Below, piece after piece: positions 23,978-32,572 of a stretch of DNA of 36,346 bases. The position numbers were made by a program, and so were the translations under genes. The notes under the pieces are model-generated. The model saw only the letters and a program-made list of their open reading frames with translations, made no database searches and was not told where the DNA came from. Position 1 is the first letter of the stretch, and every line of letters begins with the position of its first letter. The DNA comes from Sphingobacterium sp. (GTDB taxonomy: Bacteria; Bacteroidota; Bacteroidia; Sphingobacteriales; Sphingobacteriaceae): assembly GCA_031253985.1 (NCBI GenBank), contig JAIRVH010000032.1, positions 1 through 36,346 of the forward strand. The letters run 5' to 3'.

Positions 23978-26900
23978 AGCCATCTTTAATTTTGAGTTTA
24001 CGCGTTGGTTTAAAAGTTCGGCCGTCTATATCTATATGGCACTGTTCTTCGCGCTCTCCTTGTTCATTATGCTGTCTTCGCTCGGTATCTTTGATGGTAT
24101 AACGGCAACGACTGCATCCAATACTATTATGAACTCGCCTTGGGCGATTAATGGCATGGTCAATGGCATGTCGACCATTATCTACTTCTTGATACCTTCC
24201 ATTGTTGGGGCCTGCGTCTATCGCGATTTCCAATATCAGGTGCATACCATACTTTTTAGTTATCCATTCTCAAAAACGGACTACCTCCTTGGAAAATTCT
24301 TTGGATCGGTGGCAGTGGTACTAGTTATTGTCTTTGCCTCAACCTTGGGGATAATTGTTGCTCAATTTGTACCGGGTATTAATCAGTCCTTATTGGGTCC
24401 AATTCATATTTGGGCTTATTTACAGACGTATCTTGTACAGGTGATTCCTAATCTCCTTATTTTTAGCGCTATTATTTTTGTGCTGGTGACATTGACCCGA
24501 AATGTCTATGTCGGGTTTGTTGCGGTGTTGATTCTGATTGTGCTGCAGGTGCTCGTTCAGAACCTGGCGAACAACATGGACAATCGTTTTGTGGGGGCAT
24601 TAATTGATCCTTTTGGGGACAGTGCCATATCGTATTATACCCAATATTGGTCTCCTGACGAAAAAAATGTCAACAACCTTCCATTTACTGGAGCTGTTAT
24701 TTATAATCGTTTAATCTGGCTTGCTGTCGCGGCCATATTTATTGGTGGTTTTTATCTTTTATTCTCTTTCTCTCAGCATCAAATATCGTTTAAATCATCA
24801 AAAAAAGGCGCCCGTTTAACCAAAAATAACTTTGATAGCATTTTCAAAATCAACCTACCTAAAGTAAATTATGATTTTTCGGTATCCCATTATATAAGAA
24901 CAATGTGGACCATGGCACGGTATGATTACCGGTATATCGTCAAAAATCCGGTTTTTTTGATCTTAACGTTGGTCGGGGTACTTTTCATTATTTTGATGGC
25001 CAGTACTATTGGCGCGATATTCGGAACTTCGACTTATCCCGTCACTTGGAAAATGCTGATGATCCCCGGAACGACCTTTACTTTTTTTCTGCTGATCCTG
25101 ACTTTTCTTTTTACGGGGCTTCTTGTTCATCGAGGAAGCATTACGCGTATGGGAGGACTGCTGGATACGACTCCGGTGCCAAACTGGGCTTTGATGGGAT
25201 CTAAAATTATTGCAATCCTATTGATGCAATTGACGCTGTTGGCCGTAGTCATTGCAACTTGTATGGGCTTTCAGGTATACCATCGTTATTATAATTTTGA
25301 AATAGGGCAGTATCTGATGCATTTGATGGTATATGGGATGTTGTCCAACCTGGTATGGCTGTTTGTGTCGCTGTTTATTCATACGCTCTTCAAAAATTAC
25401 CTCGCTGGATTTTTTGTGCTGTTGACCCTGTTTATTGGGTTGCCATTTTTATATATGATGGGTGTAGAGCAGGAGATCTATCAGTTTAACCGGGGACCAG
25501 AACTGGACTATTCGGATATGGATGGTTTTGGCTATATTCTTCCGTTTTTAACCTACCGGATTTACTGGATACTTTTCGCTGTGTTTTTTGTTGTTATCGG
25601 CCTGTTATTATGGCGTAGGGGTAGTTTTTCCGGAGTCAAAGAGCGTTGGTCTATTTTTAAGGCGAACTTAAGCCCGGCAACAGCAGCGATTCTCATTTTT
25701 ACTTTTGTGGGTTTTATCGGTATCGGGGCTGCCATATATTATGAGAACCATGTTAAAAACCCATATTATACAAGTTTGGATCACGAAAAACAGGCTGTAG
25801 AATGGGAAAAGAAATATAAGAAATACCAATATAGGCCTCAACCCCGGGTGGTTGATATTAAGTTCAATCTGGATATTTTTCCTGATAAACGAAGTTTTAA
25901 GGCGAATGCGGCATATGTGCTGAAAAATAAGACCAGCATGCCTATTGATTCTATTTTTGTCAATTATAATGATTATGATTATACATTTTCTTTAAGTGTG
26001 CCGAATAAGCTGATTTCTGCCGACGATAAGTATAATTTCAATATTTATAAATTAGCGAAGCCTATGGCTCCCGGGGATTCCATAGTGCTTAAATTTGGCG
26101 TTGTCAGTCCGGCCAATACTTGGGTAAATGAAAAGTCTCCTGTTAAGGGAAATGGAACCTTTATTAACAATATGCTTTTCCCGAATATAGGTTATCTGGA
26201 GCGGGGCGAGGTGGTCAACAATGACATTCGCAAGAAATACGGGCTACCATACCGCGATGGCATGGCTCCTCAGACTGATCAAAGGGCCCTGCAGAATAAT
26301 TATATATCCAATGATGCCGACTGGATCCGCTTTGAAGCTACTTTAAGTACTTCCAAGGATCAATTGGCGATTGCTCCGGGGTATCTGACAAAAGAATGGG
26401 AAAAGGATGGCCGTAGATACTACCAGTATAAAATGGACGCGGAGATTCTGAACTTTTTTGCCTTTAATTCGGCGCAATATGAAGTCAAAAAAGATAAGTG
26501 GAATGGGGTCAATCTGGAAATATACTACCATAAAGGCCATACTTACAACCTCGATCGTATGATGGCTTCCAGCAAGGCTTCTTTGGGTTATTATACGAAG
26601 GAGTACAGTGGCTATCCACATCGCCAATTACGCATTATTGAGTTTCCGCGCACAGCCGGCACTTTTGCACAATCATTTGCCAATACCATTCCTTTCTCCG
26701 AAGCGATCGGTTTTATTGCCGATGTGAACGAGAAGAAAGAAGATGCGGTTGATTATCCCTATGCGGTAACAGCACATGAGATTGCACATCAATGGTGGGC
26801 GCATCAAGTTGTGGGAGCCAATGTGCAGGGGGCGACATTAATGTCTGAAAGTATGTCTGAATATTCATCGCTTAAAGTTTTGGAAAAAAGATATGGGAAA

Positions 26901-27614
26901 GGGCAGATGCGTAAGTTTCTCAAAGATGCACTCGACGGTTATTTGAAGGGCCGAAGTGCCGAAAAACTAGGTGAAAAGCCATTGATGTATAATGAAAATC
27001 AAATGTACATCCATTACCAAAAGGGATCCTTGGTGCTGTATGCTTTGAGCGATTATCTGGGAGAAAATCTTTTTAACAGGACAGCTCAATCTTATTTACG
27101 GCGTACAGCATTTCAGAATCCACCTTACACGACGTCCTCGGAATTTGTGGACAGTTTTAGACAGGCGACTCCAGATTCATTGCGTTACCTGATTAAGGAT
27201 ATGTTTGAAACAATTACGCTCTATAACAACAAAGTTGAAAGAGTAAGTTCAAAGAAGCTGAAGAATGGAAAATATCAGGTTGATATCCAATTTGAAGTTT
27301 CTAAATATCGGGTAGATGGCAATGGTAAAAAGAGCTACAATGATGAAGGAGGACAAGCCCTGTCATTTAAAAAGTCAGATCGTGTGACGGTGAAATCATT
27401 GCCACTGGCAGATTACATCGAGGTGGGTATTTTCTCGGATAAAAAAAGCAAAGATGGAAACAAACGTCAGGAGCTGTATCTAAAAAAACACAAAATCGAC
27501 CGGATCAACAATACATTAACGCTTGTTGTTGACCAAAAGCCCGAACAGGTAGGAATCGACCCCTACAATAAACTGATTGATATTGAATCGGATGATAATC
27601 GAAAGGACATATAA
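23958..27614 (+). CDS. ABC permease fused to an M1-family aminopeptidase domain
   Basis: 1218 aa. Residues 1-290 and about 300-610 are two ABC-2-type permease halves, each with about six hydrophobic segments. From about 640 a gluzincin domain follows, with H940-E941-I-A-H944 then QWWAHQVVGANVQGATLMSE placing the third ligand at E964. The same fusion is known across Bacteroidota as ABC transporter permease/M1 family aminopeptidase. The peptidase domain follows the last helix and should lie outside the cytosol. I infer that transport and peptide trimming are linked. It ends in a hairpin terminator. Confidence 0.92.
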   Translation: MINAMFKAIFNFEFTRWFKSSAVYIYMALFFALSLFIMLSSLGIFDGITATTASNTIMNSPWAINGMVNGMSTIIYFLIPSIVGACVYRDFQYQVHTILFSYPFSKTDYLLGKFFGSVAVVLVIVFASTLGIIVAQFVPGINQSLLGPIHIWAYLQTYLVQVIPNLLIFSAIIFVLVTLTRNVYVGFVAVLILIVLQVLVQNLANNMDNRFVGALIDPFGDSAISYYTQYWSPDEKNVNNLPFTGAVIYNRLIWLAVAAIFIGGFYLLFSFSQHQISFKSSKKGARLTKNNFDSIFKINLPKVNYDFSVSHYIRTMWTMARYDYRYIVKNPVFLILTLVGVLFIILMASTIGAIFGTSTYPVTWKMLMIPGTTFTFFLLILTFLFTGLLVHRGSITRMGGLLDTTPVPNWALMGSKIIAILLMQLTLLAVVIATCMGFQVYHRYYNFEIGQYLMHLMVYGMLSNLVWLFVSLFIHTLFKNYLAGFFVLLTLFIGLPFLYMMGVEQEIYQFNRGPELDYSDMDGFGYILPFLTYRIYWILFAVFFVVIGLLLWRRGSFSGVKERWSIFKANLSPATAAILIFTFVGFIGIGAAIYYENHVKNPYYTSLDHEKQAVEWEKKYKKYQYRPQPRVVDIKFNLDIFPDKRSFKANAAYVLKNKTSMPIDSIFVNYNDYDYTFSLSVPNKLISADDKYNFNIYKLAKPMAPGDSIVLKFGVVSPANTWVNEKSPVKGNGTFINNMLFPNIGYLERGEVVNNDIRKKYGLPYRDGMAPQTDQRALQNNYISNDADWIRFEATLSTSKDQLAIAPGYLTKEWEKDGRRYYQYKMDAEILNFFAFNSAQYEVKKDKWNGVNLEIYYHKGHTYNLDRMMASSKASLGYYTKEYSGYPHRQLRIIEFPRTAGTFAQSFANTIPFSEAIGFIADVNEKKEDAVDYPYAVTAHEIAHQWWAHQVVGANVQGATLMSESMSEYSSLKVLEKRYGKGQMRKFLKDALDGYLKGRSAEKLGEKPLMYNENQMYIHYQKGSLVLYALSDYLGENLFNRTAQSYLRRTAFQNPPYTTSSEFVDSFRQATPDSLRYLIKDMFETITLYNNKVERVSSKKLKNGKYQVDIQFEVSKYRVDGNGKKSYNDEGGQALSFKKSDRVTVKSLPLADYIEVGIFSDKKSKDGNKRQELYLKKHKIDRINNTLTLVVDQKPEQVGIDPYNKLIDIESDDNRKDI

Positions 27615-27631
27615 TTCAAATGTATTGGAAA

Positions 27632-27662
27632 AAAAAATCCTCATCATATGATGAGGATTTTT
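27632..27662. terminator. Terminator after the permease/M1 gene
   Basis: ATCCTCATC and GATGAGGAT form a perfect 9-bp stem around ATAT, with an A-run before and T-run after. Its right arm is part of a 57-bp sequence repeated beside the tRNA-Met gene. Confidence 0.85.
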
Positions 27663-27707
27663 TGTGCTCCCACCTGGGCTCGAACCAGGGACCAAAAGAT
27701 TATGAGT
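27651..27707. repeat. Left copy of a 57-bp direct repeat containing the 3' half of tRNA-Met (attL-like)
   Basis: Identical over 57 bp to 35419-35475. It covers the right arm of the terminator and bases 27665-27707, which are the acceptor 3' strand, T-arm, variable loop and anticodon region (reading CTCATAA on the minus strand) of tRNA-Met. The tRNA 5' half is missing, so it is a fragment and not a gene. This is what remains of a tRNA end displaced by site-specific integration. Confidence 0.85.
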
Positions 27708-27840
27708 TTTTCCATGTTTATATCCGTGTCGTATTTATAGGATCGTTTGCCTAGAAAAAATAATGCACCACCTAAATAAAAGGCTAATTTTAGGTAGTAA
27801 CCAAATTTTCAAAAGTCTGGGGATAAACGTAATCTTGATT

Positions 27841-28751
27841 ATGATAAAATTCAGTAGGTCGTGGATATTTTTATTAGCGTTAGTTCTTGCTTATATACCA
27901 GGATTATTTTTGATGATTATGCAGATCAGCTGATTGATTGTCGAGATGAGACAGGGCAGCCTAAGCTTGGGACTTTCAATAGTTATACGCTATTGATACT
28001 TGCAAACATGGTGCTCATCAAGGACCTAACTATCAAAAATGCAGCCGGTCCGGTAGGGCAGGTCGTAGCACTTCATCTAGAAGGAGATCAGATAGCACTG
28101 GTCAACTTTCGTCTTTTGGGATTTCAGGACACTTTGCATCTAGGTAAAAACGGTGCAAGAAGCTATTTTTCTGATTGCAGTATCAGTGGAACGACGGATT
28201 TTATCTTCGGACCGGGGATTACATTCCTTAAGAGATGCCGACTGATTGCTTTGCGGAATTCGTATGTCACTGCAGCTTCCACGCCACAGGGACAACCGTA
28301 TGGCTATGTTTTCGACGAATGTGATTTTGTGGCTGCGGATAAGTCTGTCTATAAAGTATTTCTTGGGAGGCCATGGCGTCCTTATGCAAAGACGGTTCTA
28401 GTAGATTGTAACTTAGGAGCTCATATTACTCCTGAAGGCTGGAATGAATGGAAGGGTGATATGTTGTTCCCAGATAAAGATAAAACCGTATTTTATGCCG
28501 AATTGGGATCTAAGGATGCAGGGGCATCAGCACTTTTAAAGCGAGTGGCTTGGTCTCATCAGTTGCCGAAAGATAAACTGAATGATTATAAACACGAAGA
28601 AGTAACGGACGATTGGAAGGTTAAAGAGATGCTCGATGAAATGGAATTAATATCTCCTACAGCTTCTTTTCTGGACTGCGTTATTATTGTATATGTTTTG
28701 CGATTTGGTGCGGGTGCATCGTCTTTATATTCCGAAGGATACAACCTATAA
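27841..28751 (+). pseudogene. Pectinesterase (CE8), N-terminally deleted and frameshifted
   Basis: The readable part (27861 onward) matches pectin methylesterases from IFDDYADQ to KRVAWSHQLPKD. Key residues are kept: Gln in GPVGQVVAL, the catalytic aspartates in GFQDTL and GTTDFIFG, and Arg in FLGRPWRPYAKT. About 90 residues of the parallel beta-helix before IFDDYA, including the GxYxE strand, are missing. A good signal peptide (MIKFSRSWIFLLALVLAYIPG) starts at ATG 27841 but in another frame, so an internal deletion near 27897 has joined leader and enzyme out of frame. The 3' end runs on into the next decayed gene; true homology stops near 28600. It once acted in pectin breakdown. Confidence 0.8.
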
Positions 28752-29642
28752 CACAATGCATGAATGGCGGAAAATAAAGAAAAACTATCTTTATGCACGA
28801 TCGGCTATGGACAGCGTAGGAAAAGATTTAAAGGTCACACATAATCTGATATATACACATCTAGCTCGAACAGACTTCGGTCCTCGGGACCTACATATCG
28901 ATGTGATCCGGCCTAATGACCGGAGAAAACGTGCGGCAGTGATATGGATACATGGAGGTGGATGGCGTTCAGGTCAAAAGGAAATGGATGTACCCATCGC
29001 ACAGCTGTTGGCGAGAAAAGGGTATGTCTGCATTCCGGTGGAGTATCAGTTATCGTTGGAAACAAATATCCAAACGCCATACGCAATATCAAGTCGGCAA
29101 TTTTGTGGCTTAAAAATCATGCAGATCAGTACGATATCGACATCAGCCGTATTGTGGTGGCCAAAAGTTCAGCAGGGAGGCACCTCGCGAGTCTGGTTGG
29201 ATTGACAGGTAGTGTATCCAAATTTGAACTACTTCTTGCCTCTAAACACAGTACGCACATTCAGGCTATTATTAATTTGGATGGAGTGGTGGATTTCATG
29301 GCACCACTTTCACTTAGTTTGGAGCGCAAGCCTGATTCTCCAGATGCTTTTTGGCTTGGAGGAACCTTTGCCGAAAAACCGTTAATATGGAAAGAGGCTT
29401 CACCCATATTTTGGGCCAGAGAAGAACAGAAAATTCCAATTTATTCATAAATAATGGTCTTCCTAGATTCCATGCTGGTCAAGATGAATTGGTGGGTATG
29501 CTAAAGCTTTGGGGGGGCGGCATATCAAGTGTTTACATTTGATGTATAGGCACACCCTTTTTGGCTTTTCCATCCTTGGGTGGCTAAGTGCGTCGATGTC
29601 ATTGACGAATTTTTGATACGTAATCTTGCAAAAGAGAAATGA
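28657..29642 (+). pseudogene. Alpha/beta hydrolase (carbohydrate-esterase-like), multiply frameshifted
   Basis: Pieces in three frames read as one esterase. The first frame carries AVIWIHGGGWRSGQKEMD up to VEYQLS. A shift near 29055-29068 leads to YPNAIRNIKSAILWLKNHADQYDIDISRIV. A second shift near 29437-29443 leads to FINNGLPRFHAGQDELVGMLK. A third in the G-run near 29512-29519 leads to YQVFTFDV, TAG (29547), AHPFWLFHPWVAKCVDVIDEFL. The nucleophile motif GSSAGGH has become KSSAGRH. A leader-like LLFWTALLLYMFCDL precedes it with no good start codon. With the neighbour it suggests a former pectin-ester degradation pair. Confidence 0.8.
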
Positions 29643-29709
29643 AATCACTGCTGTAAAAAAGCATATAACTTAATATAGGAATTTAAATGAGAACCTACAT
29701 TTACCTATA

Positions 29710-29752
29710 AATCCAACTCACTTGAAACTTGGAAGGTTTCGTGAGTGGGATT
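29710..29752. terminator. Structured hairpin, family copy 1
   Basis: Outer stem AATCCAACTCAC/GTGAGTGGGATT (one mismatch), a TT bulge, inner stem GAAAC/GTTTC and loop TTGGAAG. It lies between the hydrolase pseudogene and a convergent decayed gene. It shares its inner part with copies at 30866-30913 and 31424-31466. Confidence 0.75.
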
Positions 29753-29758
29753 CATTTC

Positions 29759-30512
29759 TTATTTAAAATTATCAGCTATCATAACCTTTTCTTCTTTAAT
29801 GTTATTCAAGAAATCCGTGTATTTTATTGGCAATTTTTTCCTATTGAAGTAAAAATAGAAGTCGAATGATCCACCAATAATCCCTTTACCTTGTAAATAA
29901 ACGAAACGATCAATTCCTCTTTCAATATAATAACTTGAGTCGGGTGCTGTCCAGTCTATAAAGGTCCAAAATTGATAGCCATCCGAATTATTTTTCAATT
30001 TTAATGTTTTCGATAAATATTCTCTTCTATCCGTCGCCCAGTCTAAAAAAAATGTGTGCCTTCACCTAATCTGTATAATGGGAATTCATAATTAGGGTAT
30101 GTACTTTTAAATATTTTTTCAAATTGAAGAATATTGCACGCAAGCCCTGCAGTATTTATTCGGCCATATATATATGTAAAGAAATCAGAGCGATTACGGA
30201 CACTATAAAACTGTAAAAGGCAATTTTTTGATACATAGTAAGTGTCATCTCGTTTTACTATAATCTTATAGTTATTAAAGTATTTTGTCTTTTGATTAAC
30301 AACATTATGTTGAAACGAAAGGGTATTTTTGGTGCGGAGCTGCTTTAAGTTTTCAAAACTTACAATAGCTTTTTGGATTGTATCAGGATTTATTTTGATC
30401 CAATCCTCACCTCCAGATAGATCTGGAAGTACCGCAAATAATATGATATCGTGATCTTGTAGAATATTTCTACTCCATCGATATTTACTACTCCTCCCTT
30501 AGCAAGGGCCAT
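29759..30512 (-). pseudogene. Hypothetical gene broken by two frameshifts
   Basis: Three minus-strand frames join into one protein of about 250 aa that I do not recognise. It begins MALAKGGVVNIDGVEIF (ATG at 30512) and shifts near 30458 to QDHDIILFAVLPDLSGGEDWIKINPD. It runs to YEFPLYRLGEGTHFF, then shifts at a run of eight T (minus strand, about 30044-30051) to LDWATDRREYLSKTLKLKNN. It ends GGSFDFYFYFNRKKLPIKYTDFLNNIKEEKVMIADNFK. No signal peptide is seen. The break in a homopolymer could be a sequencing error, but the second break argues for real decay. Confidence 0.6.
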
Positions 30513-30581
30513 TGCATCATATGGGCATATTGCAGCTTAACTAGGTGTCCATTTTATTGTTGCAATTCCATACCTATATCC

Positions 30582-30857
30582 TTGACTAAGAGCATAGGTG
30601 GGGATATCTGGAGTAACGGCACGGAGCTAAATATAATGTTCTATAATATAGGCAAAAATCAGTCTGTTCCGAAAAAAACTATTTATTTTAAAAACCCGAA
30701 AGATTATAAGGAAGATAAGGTCGAAGTTGGAAATATTGTTAACTCAAACAATTTGGCATATGTTACATTGATTGTTACATCTTCGAACAATAAAGTAATA
30801 GAGAAAAAGATAGTATTGGATATTGATAAGGAAGAACTTAAAGAAGTTCTTTATTAA
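30582..30857 (+). CDS. Short hypothetical ORF, possibly a gene remnant
   Basis: 91 aa if started at TTG 30582; no ATG suits. The frame stays open upstream to at least 30480, so it may be the 3' end of a larger decayed gene. The readable part (NGTELNIMFYNIGKNQSVPKKTIYFKNPKDYKEDKVEVGNI) looks like a real beta-rich protein. The hairpin copy 2 begins 9 bp after its stop. Function unknown. Confidence 0.4.
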   Translation: MTKSIGGDIWSNGTELNIMFYNIGKNQSVPKKTIYFKNPKDYKEDKVEVGNIVNSNNLAYVTLIVTSSNNKVIEKKIVLDIDKEELKEVLY

Positions 30858-30865
30858 AGAAATCT

Positions 30866-30913
30866 CCCCAACACGTCATTTGAAACTTTTGAGGGTTTCC
30901 ATGAGTGTTGGGG
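30866..30913. terminator. Structured hairpin, family copy 2
   Basis: Outer stem CCCCAACAC/GTGTTGGGG, then TCAT/ATGA, then inner stem GAAAC/GTTTC with loop TTTTGAGG. The outer stem sequence is unrelated to copies 1 and 3 yet fully paired. Confidence 0.8.
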
Positions 30914-30945
30914 CTTATCAAATAAATTTAAACTATCAATTGATT

Positions 30946-31332
30946 ATGAAAAATTTATTTAACCTTTTTAAATTCTCAGAAGTTAAGGATGCCAAGTCAA
31001 CACAACCTTTATTTGATAGCATGGATAATAAAGATGATTCAAAAGATTTTGCCCTTTCTATCTGGGAATATATATCAGAAGTATATCCAAATTTGGTCAA
31101 ACTGAGTGAGAATTGTGATCCTTCTAACAAAGAAGATGATATAGGACATTTATGTTCTAAAATTTATGATATAGTTCATTTTAGTCCGATTTTACAGAAG
31201 AACCTCAATTGGATGAACTGGGATGAGGGTGAGCAAATGCTAAATGATGAAAATTTTGATTTCAACTCAATTGACACTTTAATCAAATGTAAATTGATGA
31301 CTGCTATCTGTCGAGCAGAACGATTTTCATAG
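30946..31332 (+). CDS. Hypothetical small acidic protein, immunity-protein-like
   Basis: 128 aa from ATG 30946 (MKNLFNLFKFSEVKDAK); the frame is open upstream across hairpin copy 2, which I take as non-coding. It is acidic and helical (DFALSIWEYISEVYPNLVKL, DDIGHLCSKIYDIVHFSPILQ, NWMNWDEGEQML), with no signal peptide. Size, charge and place between terminators in a decayed island resemble orphan immunity genes, but there is no direct proof. Family not recognised. Confidence 0.6.
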   Translation: MKNLFNLFKFSEVKDAKSTQPLFDSMDNKDDSKDFALSIWEYISEVYPNLVKLSENCDPSNKEDDIGHLCSKIYDIVHFSPILQKNLNWMNWDEGEQMLNDENFDFNSIDTLIKCKLMTAICRAERFS

Positions 31333-31423
31333 GGCACGATTAGGCATTCTGTCTTGAATGGCACCATGTTAAGAATTATAAATTCTATCAAACAAGAAGC
31401 AATAGGATAATCAATAAAAATAA

Positions 31424-31466
31424 AATCCCACTCACTTGAAACTTGGAGGGTTTCGTAAGTGGGATT
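31424..31466. terminator. Structured hairpin, family copy 3
   Basis: Outer stem AATCCCACTCAC/GTAAGTGGGATT (one C-A mismatch), TT bulge, inner stem GAAAC/GTTTC, loop TTGGAGG. It lies between convergent genes. Confidence 0.8.
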
Positions 31467-31499
31467 GATAAGAACACTCTATTACGATTTCATAAAATG

Positions 31500-31973
31500 C
31501 TAATACACGATGAACGTATAGGTATCCGAACCTGTTTTTTGGAATCCAAAAAAGGAACAGATTTTATTTTCTTTTATCAAAAGGTATTGCTGGATAGTAT
31601 TTTTAGGATTTAACCTATAAATATTATTTCGATCTACTGCATTTAAATCTTGAAATTTAGCTTTCTCTTTGTCATCAAATAAACTGTAAGATGTCAGGGT
31701 GAAATCTTTATTAGTAATGTCTTTTCTAAGTGAAGAAAAGTGTTCCCCTAAATTATCTGGATCACGTAAGCTTTCTATAGTGCCTACGGCATTATTATAG
31801 CCTACTGTATCAGTATAAACAACATAATTTGATACTATATCCCTTGAACTAATATTTGAATCATATACCTTTTCATAAAAGGTTCGTATCAAATAATTTT
31901 GGTCGCTAATTTGTGCTTTACTCAAAGAGGAAAATATAGTAATCATTAGAAATAATAAGATCTGATTTTTCAT
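31500..31973 (-). CDS. Small exported protein, third gene of the JAMM-lipoprotein operon
   Basis: 157 aa with a signal peptide ending near SKAQ (about residue 21). The mature part (YLIRTFYEKVYDSNISSRDIVSNYVVYTD ... YLLIKENKICSFFGFQKTGSDTYTFIVY) resembles small secreted alpha/beta proteins, possibly NTF2-like, but I cannot name a family. It starts 12 bp after the stop of the gene upstream. Probably periplasmic. Confidence 0.75.
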   Translation of the reverse strand: MKNQILLFLMITIFSSLSKAQISDQNYLIRTFYEKVYDSNISSRDIVSNYVVYTDTVGYNNAVGTIESLRDPDNLGEHFSSLRKDITNKDFTLTSYSLFDDKEKAKFQDLNAVDRNNIYRLNPKNTIQQYLLIKENKICSFFGFQKTGSDTYTFIVY

Positions 31974-31985
31974 AACCTCAAATAC

Positions 31986-32564
31986 CTATTCCTTAAATTG
32001 AAGATTATTCAGGATAGTATTTATAAGTGCATGTGCTTTGGGAGCATCCTGCTTTTTGACATAAATAGTTCCCATTATTTTAAATTTACCCTTATTATCC
32101 TGAATGAGAAAACTTTTATAATTGCTACGCGTTTTAAAATAATCCACCAAGACCTCAAAATTATTAACAGACTTTATTTCACTGAAATAATCATTTGCTG
32201 CTGTACGGTCAGGTGTCGTACCCTCTCGATAAATTATTTCGGGCGCATAGGCTTTTTGTCTCTCATATAGATTTACCCTAGGATTTTGCTCTGTTACTGT
32301 ACGTGTGACCAAATTAACTAGCATACCATCCATCAACCAAAACTCTCCATTCATTTCATTTGCACTCTTTTCTATAGGATCAGTGTCAATCTCTTTTAAC
32401 TTTGCATAGGCTTGATCAATTGTCAGCCTTTCTGCCGGTGATAAAAGGGGACAAGTCACAGCACCACTGATCTGAACAACATTGTATCCTTGTAAATATG
32501 TCTGTGAATTTGCACTTTGAAAAATCCAAAGGCAGATTATTAGTGTAATAAGTTTTTTCATCAT
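31986..32564 (-). CDS. Small exported protein, second gene of the JAMM-lipoprotein operon
   Basis: About 192 aa. I start it at the ATG pair 32564/32561 because MKKLITLIICLWIFQSANSQ is a clean signal peptide; the longer frame to 32582 would overlap the upstream gene. The mature part contains LLSPAERLTIDQAYAKLKEID, TAANDYFSEIKSVNNFEVLVDYFKTRSNYKSFLI and a C-terminal YVKKQDAPKAHALINTILNNLQF. Family not recognised. The gap to the lipoprotein gene is 8 bp and to the next gene 12 bp, so all three are one operon. Confidence 0.78.
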   Translation of the reverse strand: MMKKLITLIICLWIFQSANSQTYLQGYNVVQISGAVTCPLLSPAERLTIDQAYAKLKEIDTDPIEKSANEMNGEFWLMDGMLVNLVTRTVTEQNPRVNLYERQKAYAPEIIYREGTTPDRTAANDYFSEIKSVNNFEVLVDYFKTRSNYKSFLIQDNKGKFKIMGTIYVKKQDAPKAHALINTILNNLQFKE

Positions 32565-32572
32565 TTTAACAA

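Noticed and set aside
27665..27707. tRNA-like sequence after the permease/M1 gene
   Set aside because: Only the 3' half is present and the 5' half cannot be found upstream or downstream, so it is a fragment and not a second tRNA gene.
27861..28751. Long ORF that could be called an intact pectinesterase
   Set aside because: It begins in mid-fold, its signal peptide is in another frame, and its 3' end reads into the next gene.
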